A DNA stretch of 64,000 bases from Anthoceros angustus (Eukaryota; Streptophyta; Anthocerotopsida; Anthocerotales; Anthocerotaceae): the NCBI GenBank assembly GCA_010909165.1, contig MU008198.1, positions 1-64,000 on the forward strand. The letters are read 5' to 3'. Every line of letters starts with the position of its first letter. The first letter of the stretch is position 1. Positions 43,911 to 56,700 of the stretch are shown in pieces. Made by a program: the position numbers and the translations under genes. The notes beneath the pieces were generated by a model. That model saw nothing but the letters and a program-made list of their open reading frames with translations, had not been told where the DNA came from and made no database searches.

Positions 43911-43955
<45 letters not shown>

Positions 43956-44971
43956 TCACACACATAACCGAGAGCACGCCAGAGAAGCAAAGCGAAAAAT
44001 GGAATCCTTCTGCATTGCTACTACAGGCGAAGCGGGAATCCGGATCAATTTCTACACACGAGAAGACTAGATGGGAGGGCTGGCAGGGGAGGGTGGAGGG
44101 AAATGGGAATGTAACGTGTAAGTAGGGAGTTATACTGAAGTTTGACCAGGTAGGTTGGTACTAACAGAGCTCTTGGCCCTTGGCCGAAGAACAAAAAAGC
44201 AGAAAACGGAAGAAAATGTGAACACAGGACACTGGTAGCCGAAACTGGTAGCTAGTAGGTACTAGGATTGGGTGAGTCGGAGAGGAACGGGACAGCGACG
44301 AGATTACGCACACTACATAGGCCACTTCCATACCGGGCTCGACTCCCCTCACTCAACCACTGAATCTCGATTCCCGCCTGCCATACTCGCACGCCATGGC
44401 ATTAGAAATAGAAATAGAAATTACAGTGGCTATAGGTGCTTGCGGCGTGAGCATCAATCTGAGTTTGAGTTTGGTTGTTCTGAGTTGGTTGTTGGATTGT
44501 AATTTGCATCGGCCGGGCGAGTGCGGGTGCGTGAGGGTGAGGGTGAGTGTATGCAGTGAAGTCTGCAGTCTAGTCTGGGCCATGACCTGCACTTCCGCTT
44601 CTTCTTTGTCAATTTCATGCCAGCATATCGGCCCCGGCCCTGTGCTGTCCCGTCCCAGCTCTGCCTCTCTGCCTCGGTATCCCAGGCCCCAGCTGCTACA
44701 TGTGCCCATCGCTGCTGTGACAATTTCATGCCAGCCCATCGTCCCTGTGCCCATCCCCTTGCTGCTCCTGCTCCCCGTGGGAGCAGGACTGCTCCTGCTC
44801 CTGCCCCTGCTCAGCCTAAGCTGGTGGTGCCCATCGCCTGCTGCTGCCCCGGCCTGCCGTGCCACGGGGAGGAAGGAGGACTAGATCCCTCATCCTCATC
44901 CTCATCCTCCTCATCCTGATCCCGCGCGACCCTCGTGTTGGTGGGTCTCGGATTGCTGGTCTTGGAGTGGG
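43453..44971. other. Intergenic, promoter/5' UTR of the homeobox gene
   Basis: No coding evidence. Contains a dinucleotide tract (listed separately), a short aaatag hexamer run near 44405, and C/T-rich low-complexity sequence with cctgctcc and tcctca repeats between 44620 and 44920, consistent with a long 5' UTR. Confidence 0.45.
43916..43955. repeat. (CA)n microsatellite
   Basis: About 18 consecutive CA dinucleotides preceded by gcgcg. On the complementary strand this produces spurious Cys-Val ORFs. Confidence 0.95.
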
Positions 44972-47900
44972 ATGGAGTCGGAGGACGCGGGAGGCGATGG
45001 GGGGGGACGCATGTCCCCCGACGACAGAAAGGACGTGAAGCGAAGGATGAAGTCCAAGGAACAATTGGAAGCCCTGGAGAAAGCTTACAATGGTTTGTTG
45101 CCAATTCCGTCTCGTTCGGTTCAGAGCATGGCATGCCCGAGGTGGGTGGTGCCGGAGTGGGGTGGTTACGCCTCTAACGTGCTATATATGTGTGCAGAGC
45201 AGAAGTATCCGCTTGAATCTACGCGGGCGGAGCTGTCAGCTACGCTCAAACTCACGGACAAGCAGCTGCAGGTCTGGTTCTCGCATCGGAGATTGAAAGA
45301 CAGGAAGGGCGAAGACAACCCTTCTGCTGCCCCCAAGAAGGCAAAGAAGGATAAGGAAAAGGAAAAGCCTGCGACCGAGAAGGGCAAGGTTGCGCCGGCC
45401 GACCACGTCCAGGAGCAGGGGCCTCAGCAGCAGCCGTCCCAGCCCAAGCCGCAGCAGCAGCAGGAGGAGGACTGCCTTGTTATGAGCTTGCAGCCGTCGC
45501 AGGCGCAGCCTCAGCAGCAGCAGCCAGCGCTTGTTGGCCCTCCGCCGGACCAATCCGGGGCTGAAGCCAAGCATGCCATGGAGGATTCGGAGTGGGAAGC
45601 TGCCCCGCCCGCATCCAAGGCCAGGAGGAAGAACAACGACTCTGCTGCTGCACCCAAGAGGAAGCCTCCTGCCAAGGGCAGGCGGACAGCTGCAGAGTTG
45701 GCTGCCTTGAAGGCCTTCGAGGCTCAGATGGTGGAGCCCCTGCGAGAGGATGGGCCTCCCCTGGGTTTCGAGTTCGATCCTATCCCGCCCATCGGCTTTG
45801 CCGGTCACCCCGTAGGTGTGTTTGCTTGCCCTCCCAACCTCCGCACCTGCTCAATTACGCTTCTCCGCCTTGCTCTGCCATGGATGCTAGGCTTGTTTTG
45901 CTCACGATTCTTTGCATCTGTCTTACCAGAGCGCGATCTTCCTCTTGACCCTCCTGAGGAACCGGAGGATGTGCCCAAAGTGGCAGTGCGGCGTGGACTA
46001 ACTGCGAGAAAAGTAAAGGTTCTTCCTCTCTATCCCATTTCTGTGCTTGCACATCTCTCTTTGCCCTTCAGTCTGCGTTGTGTATCACTGCCCTGCTCTG
46101 CCATGCCCTGCCCTGCCTTGCTCTTGTTTAACTAACTGTCCGTGTTTTTAGCACTCAATCCTCCGTGTCATCATCTTTTTCCATGGCCCAGGCTGCTGCG
46201 CGAAATCGCCCACCCTTGCCCACAACCACTGGAGTCAAGCGCAAAGCTGGTGGCAAGGCTGCTTCAACTTCCACTGCGCTGCCGCATGCAACTCGACCAC
46301 TTCGTGAATATCAGTTCATCCCTGAGCAGCCAACTGGAAGACCGGAAGAGCAGAACTTTTATGATAAGGCAACAGAGTTGAATCTGTACCCAAATGCTGA
46401 GAGGCCGTTTGATGTGGTTTCAGCTTCTAGGGTTCGTTCTCTTACTCAACCAGCACCTATATTCCCTTCCAATGAAGCGTATACAGCAGGGGAGGGGTAT
46501 TACCAGGCCAGAGTTGCATCAGTCGGGGCTAGTATGTTCCCTACAGCTGAAGCTGGGGCTGGTGGGTTGATTGCTCCAAATGACCTGAACTTTGAGGGAG
46601 GGCAGCGTATGGAAGGTCTTCCTAGTTATGATGTCGATCCATCCCAAGCTCTATTCCACCTGGCTTCCAGACATGATAATCATGCCAGACATGAAAGTCT
46701 TAATCTCTACCAAGAACAGGATCGGGCTCGACTGGAGAAAAAGCGCAAGGTATGTATGGTGACCGTGGGACATTCTTGGGTTGCGACTGTGATCGGTATC
46801 AGGATTGGGACTCCTGTGTAGTAAGTAGCCTCGTACTCCGTTTTCTCAACCCCCTCCCCCTCCCACCAAAACCCTGGTGTGCCCGAATGTGTGGATAGCT
46901 TGCTGTCTCCTGTATTGTGGCCGCTTTTTTTTTCAATTTTAGATATCTGTTTGCCCCGTTTTGCAGATGGAAGAGGCTAAGCTTCACAAGGAGATGGAAG
47001 CTCAAGAGAAAAGAATGAAGAAGGAGCAAGACAAGCAGGAGATTGCAAGGCGCAAGGTGAGTACAACATTCGCCAACACAATCTCGCCTGTAGCCATCAC
47101 ATGGTTAGACCGCCTTTTGACATGTGGTCTCGGAATGAAGGAAGAGGAGCAGCGAAAGAAAGATGCTGAGAAGCAAATGAGAGAGAAGAAAAAGGAGCAG
47201 GAAAAGATGCAGAAGGAGCAGGAGCGTAAGATGCGTGAAGCACAGCGCGAGGAAGAACGGATCAAAAAGCTGCAAGAGAAGGAGTCCAAAAGGGTAAGTG
47301 TGTCTTAGGGGTTGAAGTGTCATTGTAGTTGAGTTTGTCCAGTAGTATTCACATGTGCTTCCCCCCTTTGCCCAGTTGGAGAAGCTGCGGCAAAAGGAGG
47401 AGTTGCGCCAGCAGAAAGAAGCTGCAAAAGTCAAGGCTGCGAGCGAGAGGGCAACAGCCAAGAAACTGGCTAAGGAAAACGCTGAAACTATTGATGATGA
47501 GCGCCTGGAGCTGATGGAGCTGGCTGTTTCTGCACAAGGCCTGTCATCCATCGCTCAACTACCTGCAGACACTGGGGCGGATGTTCTGGATGAATATAAA
47601 AGTATGTATTTGGTTCTTGAGACATGGGTTGTGAGGTCTTGAAAGTATTGCATGTGGTTGCTGATGTTGGCTTTCTGGTGCAGCTTTGTTGAAGCCATTC
47701 CCACCTCCCTCTGTGAAGATGAAACAAACTGTGTTGGTTCGTCCCTGGACTGATAATGAGGAAAACATCGGCAATGCTCTAATGGTGGGTATTGTGCTGT
47801 CCTTTTGAGGGTGTGGCATGTCTGTTGCGTATCAGGATGACAAGACTATGCTCTTGTTCTGGCCAGGTTTTCAGGTTTTTAACATCTTTTGCGGACGTCC

Positions 47901-50900
47901 TTGGCCTCTGGTCCTTCACGTTTGACGAACTCCTTCAGGCCTTCCATGACTATGTGGGTTATTTTTCTAAACGGTTTCTTTCGTCTCTTAACGGTTGCTT
48001 CTTAATGGGTTCTTGGTTGCTGTGGACATCTTTTTCAGGTTTGTGATGCTGTGGGATTAATTATTTATGTAATTTTTGTAGGATCCACGATTGCTTGGTG
48101 ACATTCATGTTGCCCTCTTGAGAACCCTGGTGAAGGATATTGAAGAAGCATCACAAGCAGCTGTCACTGTTCCTGGGGGCAATCAATATGCTTCCTTTGT
48201 CATATCAGGAGGTCATCCGGAAATTGTGGAGTCGGTGAGGATCTAACATAAATGCTTTGGAGAGGGGTTTTGTGTTGACTCTCATGGTTCCTTTGACTCT
48301 GATGCCTGCCTTGTCATTTCAGGCATATCGATGGGGTTTTGACATCCGAGAGTGGCGAACACATTTGAGTCCCTTGACTTGGCCGGAAATTTTGAGGCAG
48401 TTTGCACTTGCAGCAGGCATTGGGCCCAAGTGGAAGACGCGGAAGGTTGAGCCAAGTCAGGCCAAAGTGAATGTTAAGGTAAATGCTGCCTCATTGTGGC
48501 TTGTGTGTTCCTTTTTCTTTGTGATGCTTCTGCATGTCCTCAGACTTGAACGTGTACATCAGGTGACTGAAGGTGAAGATGTGGTCTCAACACTGCGGTC
48601 TGGTGCAGCTGCAGCAAATGCTGTTGCTTTGATGCAAGGAAAAGGGGTGGGCCAAGTACGTAGAAACCAGTACCGGATGACCCCTGGTACTGTGAAATTT
48701 GCTGCATTCCACATTTTGTCTCTCGAAGGAGACAAAGGTCTCAGTATTCCTCAGGTTGCTGATCTGATGCAGGTAATCGGTTGTTGTCAATAGGTTAGTA
48801 GCTGGGTTGAACTCTGTGTGCTACAAATCGAGTGGCCATGGAGATTTAACTCCAGTCCCGTTCGTGGCTAACCTGTAGTTGCAGAGACAGGTCAACTCAG
48901 GAGTGGATGGTGAGACTCGGTTTTTCTGTGTGTGTGACATCTGGTGATGTGTTTTGCAGAAAACCGGCCTTCGAGATTTAAGCCTCAGCAGGACTCCAGA
49001 GGCATCCATAGCAGCAGCCTTATCGAGGGATGCGAATTTGTTTGAGAGAGTTGCCCCTTCTACGTACTGTGTTCGTCCTGCCTTCAGGAAAGATCCTGCA
49101 GATAGAGAACAGGTGCTTGATGCTGCTAGAGAAAAAATTGCCCTTTTCAAGAGTGGACAACTTGAAGGAGAAGAAGCAGATAAGGAGGTCGAGGATCCAG
49201 AGGAAGCTGAAGAGGCTCTCAGAGACGAGGAGTATGGCTTGGAAGAACAGGAGGTTGATGATAAAGCCACTTATGCTGAACTCACCCCTGGGAAAGCTGT
49301 GTCTCCTTCGAAATCTGAGAAGGCTGTTAACTTGGGTGACGGTGAGAAGAAACTGCCAGTTCTTGTTACCAGTGCTTTAGCGGTCTCTCTATCAGAATTT
49401 GATAATGTTGATTTCTACATTCTGTGTGCAGATAATTATGCAGGAGAGAAAGATTTCCAGTCCCCAGAACACAATGCCACAGACAGAAACATTTCATGTG
49501 CTTTGACAGTTGGAGTGAACAATTCCAAGCATGCAGGAGATATCAAGGACGGTGGTACTCGACCAGAGAGCACAAAACCTGAATTAGCTTATACTGAGAC
49601 TGAGATAGATGAAAGCCAAGCTGGAGAGGCTTGGGTCCTGGGGTTGGCAGAAGGAGAGTATGGTGACCTTAGTGTTGAAGAGCGTTTGAATGCGCTGGTG
49701 GCTCTTGTGAATGTTGTGAATGAGGGTACAACTATTCGGCTTGCTCTTGAGGTATGGCTTGTTCTGGTGTAACAATTGGCACTTTGTACTACTTTGCTGA
49801 TGCACATCTGTTTTTGAAGGGGTTTTGCATTTAGTATGTCAAAATTGTGACAATGATTTTTTTTCTTGTGGCTAAACAGGATCGCCTGGAATCGGCACAA
49901 GCTCTGAAGAGGCAGATGTGGGTTGAAGCACAGCTGGACAGGCGGCGCTCCAAGGACGAGCCTGCAAGGTCGCAGGTTCCTGGCGCTGCTGGGGGCAAGG
50001 CAGAAGGAGCGAGTCCTAGTGGTGTGCTCGATGGTAGACAGAGCAGCCCATTGTTGAGCTTGGACAGCAAACAGGATATTGCTCAACTCAGGCTGCAAGG
50101 TGCTGAAGCCGGCGGGGCGAATGCTGGCGAGGGACATGTTGTGATATCTGCGAAAAAACCTCTAGCAGGGCAGGATTTGATAGCTGGTCAGGATGTTTCT
50201 GTGCCAGCATTTGTGCATCCAACTGAGAAGTCTCGGGCACAGTTGAAAGCAGACATTGGTGTTCGTGCAGAGGAGTTGTTTGTGTGTAGATCTGTGCCAT
50301 TGGGTCTTGATCGCAGACGGAACAGATACTGGCAGTTTGTAACCTCTAGTGTCGGAGAGGATCCAGGATGCGCTAGGATCTACTTTGAGTCGGTTGATGG
50401 TCGCTGGGAAGTGCTTGACACTGAGGAGGTGAGCTTGGTTCCTTTGATTTGACATGCTCTTACTCCTGTTTTGTTTTTTTCTAATTATCCGGCAGGATTT
50501 TAAAACTTGTGTGGATTGACAGACACTGGATGCTTTGATGACGTCACTGGACGTAAGGGGATGCCGTGAATTCAGTTTACATCAGAACCTTCTGCGGCTG
50601 GAGGGCTCATTACGCTCGGCAATTCGCAAGCAACAGAACTTGCAAGGTGATGTCAAGGTGGAGACTGGAGCAGATTGCCATCGTGAATCTGAAACTGGCT
50701 CTAGACATGAGCCATCTGGAATTATTGCATGCACAGCTGTTGATGGGAGTCCAGCAAGTGGTGTCTATGGACAGGATAATGATTTCCTGGACAGGAAGGC
50801 AGCCGTTTCTCTGGACCTTGGAAAAAATGAGCACCAAAGACGAAAGGCCCTGGAGCGCTACAGAGACCTTGATGTGTGGGTCTGGGGGACATCCTCCTTG

Positions 50901-52797
50901 CGAGCCAAGTCAGGCAAAAAGAGGGATCAGGAGCTGCTTTCCAACTGCTGTGTTTGCCATGATTTCTACTGGTTAAGAGATAAGCACTGTCCACACTGTC
51001 ATGGCACATTTGACCAGTCATCCAAGATATACACCAGGTTTCTTGAGCATACAAGAGAGTGTGAAGAGAGAATGAGAAATGGCGATCCCTCTTGGAAGCC
51101 GACAGAGCCATTTCCCTGCAGATTCCAGCAACTCAAGTCACAGTTACTTGCAATTGAGGTAATTGTCCGATTTGCTGTTTTTGCAGTTGTGCTCTGACCT
51201 GTTTTTTTATAATGTAGGGGAGTTTTTAATATTGTGGTTGCAGGGTGCTATACCTACTGCGGCTTTGAAGGTGCCGTGGAAGGATCAGCAACGGAAGACC
51301 TGGGTATCCAACCTGAAGCAAGCATCAGCGTCAGGAGAGGTTTTGCAGGTTGGTCTGGTTTGGAGTTAAAGTTTGAAGGCTTGGAATCTGCAATCCATGT
51401 TCCATTGCAAGTTTCCTTCATTCTCTTCAAGCAAGTTCCTAGGTGAAAAGAGTGTACTTTTCTGTGCAGGCTCTCGCGGATCTTGAGGACATTGTAAGTC
51501 GAGACTGGCTATTGTCATCCTACGATACAACTGAAGAAATGCTGAAGAATGTGCCAGAGTCAGTTGAGAACCACAATATTGATGAATCCAACCCTCGAGT
51601 CCTGCCCTGGATACCACAAACTACAGCTGCTGTTGCACTGCAAGTTTCTCTTTTTGATGCTGCTATTGCTTACAACCATGAGGAGAAACTGCAGAGGGAG
51701 AAGCAAAAGGAGGAAGATGCTAAAATTGTAAGTCGGTCACTCCTTTTGGCTGTTAAATACTATTTCTGTGTTTTTGCAGAGACTCTTCTTCACCCTTTCC
51801 TGTTGAAATCGTTATACAGGTGAAGGCTGGCGTATCAGCAGTAAAGACTTCACCAGAGTTGGTACCAGCAGACCGGAATGGTGCTAATGGTGCCGAAGAT
51901 GCTGCTGTAGATGTACCAGCAGATGGCAAGGGCCGCTCTCGTAAAAAGCGAGCTGATGGACAACCCAAAAACAAAAGTAAAGCTAGAACTAGCGGCGGTG
52001 GTGCTGGGGGTATAGGTGGACGAGATGGAGGTGGCAGTGGTAATGGAAGACTGGTGGGTGGTGCTAAGTCTTCTGTGGGTGTTGGAAAGAATGCAGGTGG
52101 AAGTGCCAAACGAGGCTTGAAGCGTAAGCTCCATTTCTCGGAAGATGGAACAGGGGTGACTGCAGATGCAGTTGACAATCAATTGCATGCCAAGGAGCAA
52201 AAACGCCCAAGAAGTGGAACAGGAAAAGCTGGGGGGCGACCACGAGGCCGGCCGCCAGGTCGGCCCCGGAACAAAGTAGCTGGTAGTGTGTCCCGTGGCG
52301 GTCGGAAGAGTAAAGTTGGATCGGTGGCCAAGCAGAAGGAAAGGGATCCGAATGAGCTTATGGCTTCAGCGGACGAAAGGCATCGGAAGCTTAGTCATGC
52401 AAGAGCACCTCATCATGATGAGGATACGGATGAAGACGATGAAGGATATCAGTACGTGGATGAACAAGGTGATTGGGGGCCTCCAGATGATACGGATGAA
52501 GGTGAGCAATACGAGGAGGAGCAGCTAGACGACGATAATGGGGAATATATGGAGGAAGATGGAAGCGGGGATGGAATGGACGAAGATGTAAGCGGGGATC
52601 CGGGTCATGGCCACCTCATGAGTGACCGCGACGAGGAGGATGAACCAGTGGACGAGGATGACGCGAGGGGTGAAGATGATGATGGATACACTGGGCTCCA
52701 GGAAACTGATGACGAAGATGCAACAGGTTATGCAGAAGATGCATCAGAGGATGATGCAGGGGAGCGGATGCCATCATACTCGTCTTCGGATGAGTGA
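44972..52797 (+). CDS. RLT: Homeobox-DDT chromatin protein (RLT type)
   Basis: Eighteen exons: 44972-45092, 45198-45815, 45930-46012, 46192-46749, 46967-47056, 47141-47293, 47376-47601, 47684-47784, 47867-47953, 48082-48234, 48323-48478, 48563-48772, 48960-49751, 49880-50428, 50523-51158, 51244-51348, 51470-51727, 51820-52797; 1,957 residues. Order: homeodomain (about 22-77, KLTDKQLQVWFSHRRLKDRK), Gln-rich linker, charged coiled coil (490-600), DDT (about 617-700), HARE-HTH (about 820-899, MTPGTVKFAAFHILSLEGDK), WHIM (about 1067-1150), WSD (about 1253-1299, GLDRRRNRYWQF), a D-TOX Cys/His cluster (about 1440-1462, CCVC ... HCPHCH), AT-hook (RPRGRPPGRPRNK, about 1769) and a very acidic tail. 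RLT1/2 are ISWI (CHR11/17) partners that space nucleosomes. Convergent with the next gene. Confidence 0.95.
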
Positions 52798-53761
52798 GGT
52801 GTGGCTAGCTCGGCCACACTTGTGAGAGCTGCCTCCTTTTTCGTGGCAGCTACTCGCCCGGAATTCCTCCATCGCGGTAGAAAGTGTATATATCCAACCT
52901 TGGCCTCCTCGACTTATGTGGAGATACTCCGAGAATTATAGTTTAGTATGTTCCTCTGTAGAGCAATTCTTCCATCGTCGTCGGTCAGGTTCTAAGATTT
53001 TTCCGACATGCTTGCCGGATGATCATAATTTAACTTTTGACAATTGACGAAATCCGCTTCGTTGTTAAACTTGTTTTAAATTGAGGTGAGCACAAGTCTC
53101 AGCGTTCATTGGCAAAGCAGAACTCATCTTATACAGTGGACGAAGAAAATGTCGTTGCGTTGAATTTGACCAACAGATGAGCAGTTTTTTTGCTCAGCAG
53201 AAGCTTGCTGCGCTGACGTCCGAAAGAGGCCCAAAATCTTCTGTGTCTGCTGGTGCCGATACATGCGAAGCGTGTCAGTCCTACATTACCATCTGTGGCA
53301 ATCACATCTGATGAACAAACCAGCACCTTTCCCAGCCATCCAGTATACACGGTTGCTCGATGAGGCATTCAATTCCCCCATGCTCATTCCTGCGAACATA
53401 GGCTGTACAAAGCATAAGGACTAGTTCCTAAACGCAAAGGTAGTTGCTATTCATCGTACAATCAAGCAAATCAATAGGAGGTGTACCGCTGTACCTGCAA
53501 AATGTGGCCTTTGCCTACTTTAGCTATCTATCGTTCAATGTCCCAAGGGCCCTTGGGCAAATATGGAAGAGGATCTTGCTGATGGCAACTCCCCCCACCA
53601 GAACACCTCAGTCACTATCAAGCGAATACCCGGCTCCACTTGACAACCGTTGACTGTTATTCACCAACTCAAGCTCAGGTTCCATTCCCGCAAGAATATG
53701 CCAAACTCAGGTTCGCAGTGCTTAGCTTAACGGTTTTCAAAAGACTTGTAGGCTAACCTTA
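52798..53761. other. Convergent intergenic region
   Basis: 3' flanks of the homeobox gene and of the minus-strand coiled-coil gene. No ORF with motifs and nothing else recognised. Confidence 0.5.
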
Positions 53762-56700
53762 TCAAAAGAATGTTAACAGAATCCAAGAATGGATGAACAG
53801 CCAGTAGATGATTAGCCCCACCCGGGCTGAAGGCTGCTTCATCAGTAGTCTGCCCCCTGCAACACTGCAAAGCAAAAGTGTTAATACTTGGATACAGAAA
53901 AGGAAAAAGCAAGATCACACACAAGCACCACGTTCTCACCACAGCCCATCAAGACGCTCTGCTATCGACCTCATCCCTTTTGGTGTGTACCTTGCCTTTG
54001 CAAGAGACTTGTAGTCATGCCCTGAGCAATGGTGAACAGCATTTCAAAGCAAGCTTTACAACCGAGACAGGCTAAAATTTGACAGCAAACATCTCACACA
54101 CACGAAAAAGAAGACCTTTATCATCAAAGTTGTCCAACAATTGTTCCTCCAAGTCAACCTCCACAATGACATCACTTGTGGGAAGCTTTCGTGGGCCCCG
54201 CACATGAGCAGCAGCAGCGGCATTTCCAGCTGGAACTCGTTTGGTTCTTTGTCCCTGCAACGAGCAGTTCAGCGTTAGGGACCTTCAGGCAGCTAATTTT
54301 CATGGAATGATGCTTGAAGCAAAGTTTTACCAAGTCATCTATCTCGAGAAGCTGCAAATCATCCATGGTTAAAGATGAACTCTGCTGAGGCTCCTTCTTC
54401 TGTAGCACTCCTTCCAAGGCTGCTTTTTCTGCTGCCAGGACTTGCAGCTCAGTTCTCAAATCTTGAATCTGGCCATCTTTCTTCACCATATGGGCTCGCC
54501 ATCCCTCCACTTGTGCATTAACTGTTTCCAGGAAGCTCTGGAGTTCACCTAAGGCAGGTTGGATGCCTTGCTCATCACTTTTCATGCTGTCCATCGGTCG
54601 GGTTGTCAGATTAACTTGAGCTCCAGACACACCCAACCTATCTCGTGCTTTTAAGAGCATGCCCACCAATTCACCTTGGAGCTGCTCCAACTCCAAGTTT
54701 TGGCCTGCCTGGAATGCCTGAACTTGGCTTTGATGCTTGTCCAACTCTCCCACAAGCCTGGCTATTTCAGCATCCCGCTTTTCCAGATCCGTCTGGAGAC
54801 TCCCCAACAGCGCAACAAGCTCCTCTGACTGATGCAACAAAACATTGAGATTCTTGTAGTTTGTATTAAGCTTAGATATAGCCTTTGAACGTGATGCTTC
54901 TAGACTTTGCAAAGAGGCCTGCTTCTCACGCAAACCAGCTTCTAATTCCTTCACACGTTGTAAAAGTGTGTCATTTTGTGATTCGGCCTCGCTCAGAGCT
55001 AGGACGTGTGCTTCCAGATCTGCACAAGAGGTACCACACCTTAGATCTTCATAAGCCACAAGGACCTTGCAGTCCTAAGCCCCATATAGAGAACGCAAGT
55101 CATACCTTCATCCTTGGAGGACATGAGTTCATGTAGAGCAGCCAGGTCCTCCTGTAAATTTTTATAAGATTTGGCATCTTCAGCTGCTTTACTTTCTGCA
55201 GATTGCAACTTCGAGCGCACTGCCTGAAGCTCCTTATCCAGTTCAACATTCCGTGACTCCAGGGCAAGCATTTTCACCTCATCCACTTCCTTCCTGCTCA
55301 GCAAACTTTTCAGCGCCCCTTCGGATTGTGCCAGACGTTGTTTAATGTTCCCACATTCCCTCTCTTTTTCTCCCAGAGCTTTCTTTGACAGAGTCTGCAC
55401 ATCTTGCAACACTAGCTGCAACTGATCCCGCTCATCTCCGAGTTCAGCAGTTGCCCTTTCGTTGTCTGAAAGCTGTTGCTCCAGAGCAGATAGATGAGTT
55501 TGAAGCACGACTATTTCAGATTGACATTTCTTGAGGTCTTCTTGATGTATTGACAGCTCTCTCTCCCTCACAATTTTTGCTTGCTGCGCTGATCTACTCA
55601 CGGAGTGCACCACCTCCACAAGCTCTTGACACTTTTTAGTCAGAGAGCCATCGACAACAGGGACATTCCCTGATGAGTGAGGCTGAGCTTCAGAAGCACT
55701 CTGATTCTGAATGGTTCCTTTTTCTGCCTGTAGAAGATTCAATTCCGCAACAGACGAATTCAAGACGTCCACCACCATGATTAGAGAAGCCCTAAGAGAC
55801 TCAACCTCGTCATTGGTCTGATGTTTGAGCGATACCTCTGCCTTGAGTTTGGCAAGCTCATCATGTTGAATTTCACTGAGAGCTCGCAGTTCAATAAGCT
55901 CAGAGCCGAAGTTATCTGCATCAGACCGTGCTATATTCAGCTCTGCTGTTCGAGCTGCCAAAACGCCTCTCAGCTTCTCTACATCCTGTTCAGATTGTCC
56001 CTTAGAGACTCTCAAAACAGTGTTCTCCTCCAATAGAGGTTGTGCAGCCGCTGTCTGCTCAGTCAGCTGCAAAGCTATAGCTTTGTTTTCCAGAAGCAAT
56101 GCCTGATTCTCCTCCGACAGCACCTTAAGCTTAAGGTTCAACTCTCTTAATGATACATCCTTCAACTGCAACTCCACAACATGACAGCTAACAAGATCAT
56201 CCATCTGTGCATCCTTTGCAGCAACATTACGCTGCAAATTATCGTGTTCTAGTTTCAATGCTTTGCCCTTCCTCACAGCCATACTAAGTTTTTCCCTTGT
56301 TCCTGAGAGCCTGTGCTCCATTTCAATGAGTTGTGCTCGTAAAGAGCTTCTCTCACTCTCGGCTTCATCTAAGCTGTTCCTCATTTTCTGTGACTGTTGC
56401 GAAAAACCACTGATCTCCTCTTCCTGATGTGCCATGGTGGTGGCTGCTTCCTCAAGCCTAGCCGTTAACTCACTTATCTCATTGTCCTTTTCATCAATAG
56501 CTTTCTGGAGGCTCTTTACGAACTGGTCATAAGACTTTTGTCTGGCCTCAAATTCAGTTAATTGCTGGATCTGAACCAGAACTTTCCTCTTCAGCTCCTG
56601 ATGTTGTACCATCATATCTTTGTATACTCCGATAATCGTGCTCGGGAGAGAATCAAAGGTGGTGGGAAATGACACGATAGAGCCCAGTACTCCAGTGGAC

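Noticed and set aside
43215..43990. Cys-Val repeat ORFs on the minus strand
   Set aside because: They are translations of the (CA)n tract and of the duplicated block, without motifs.
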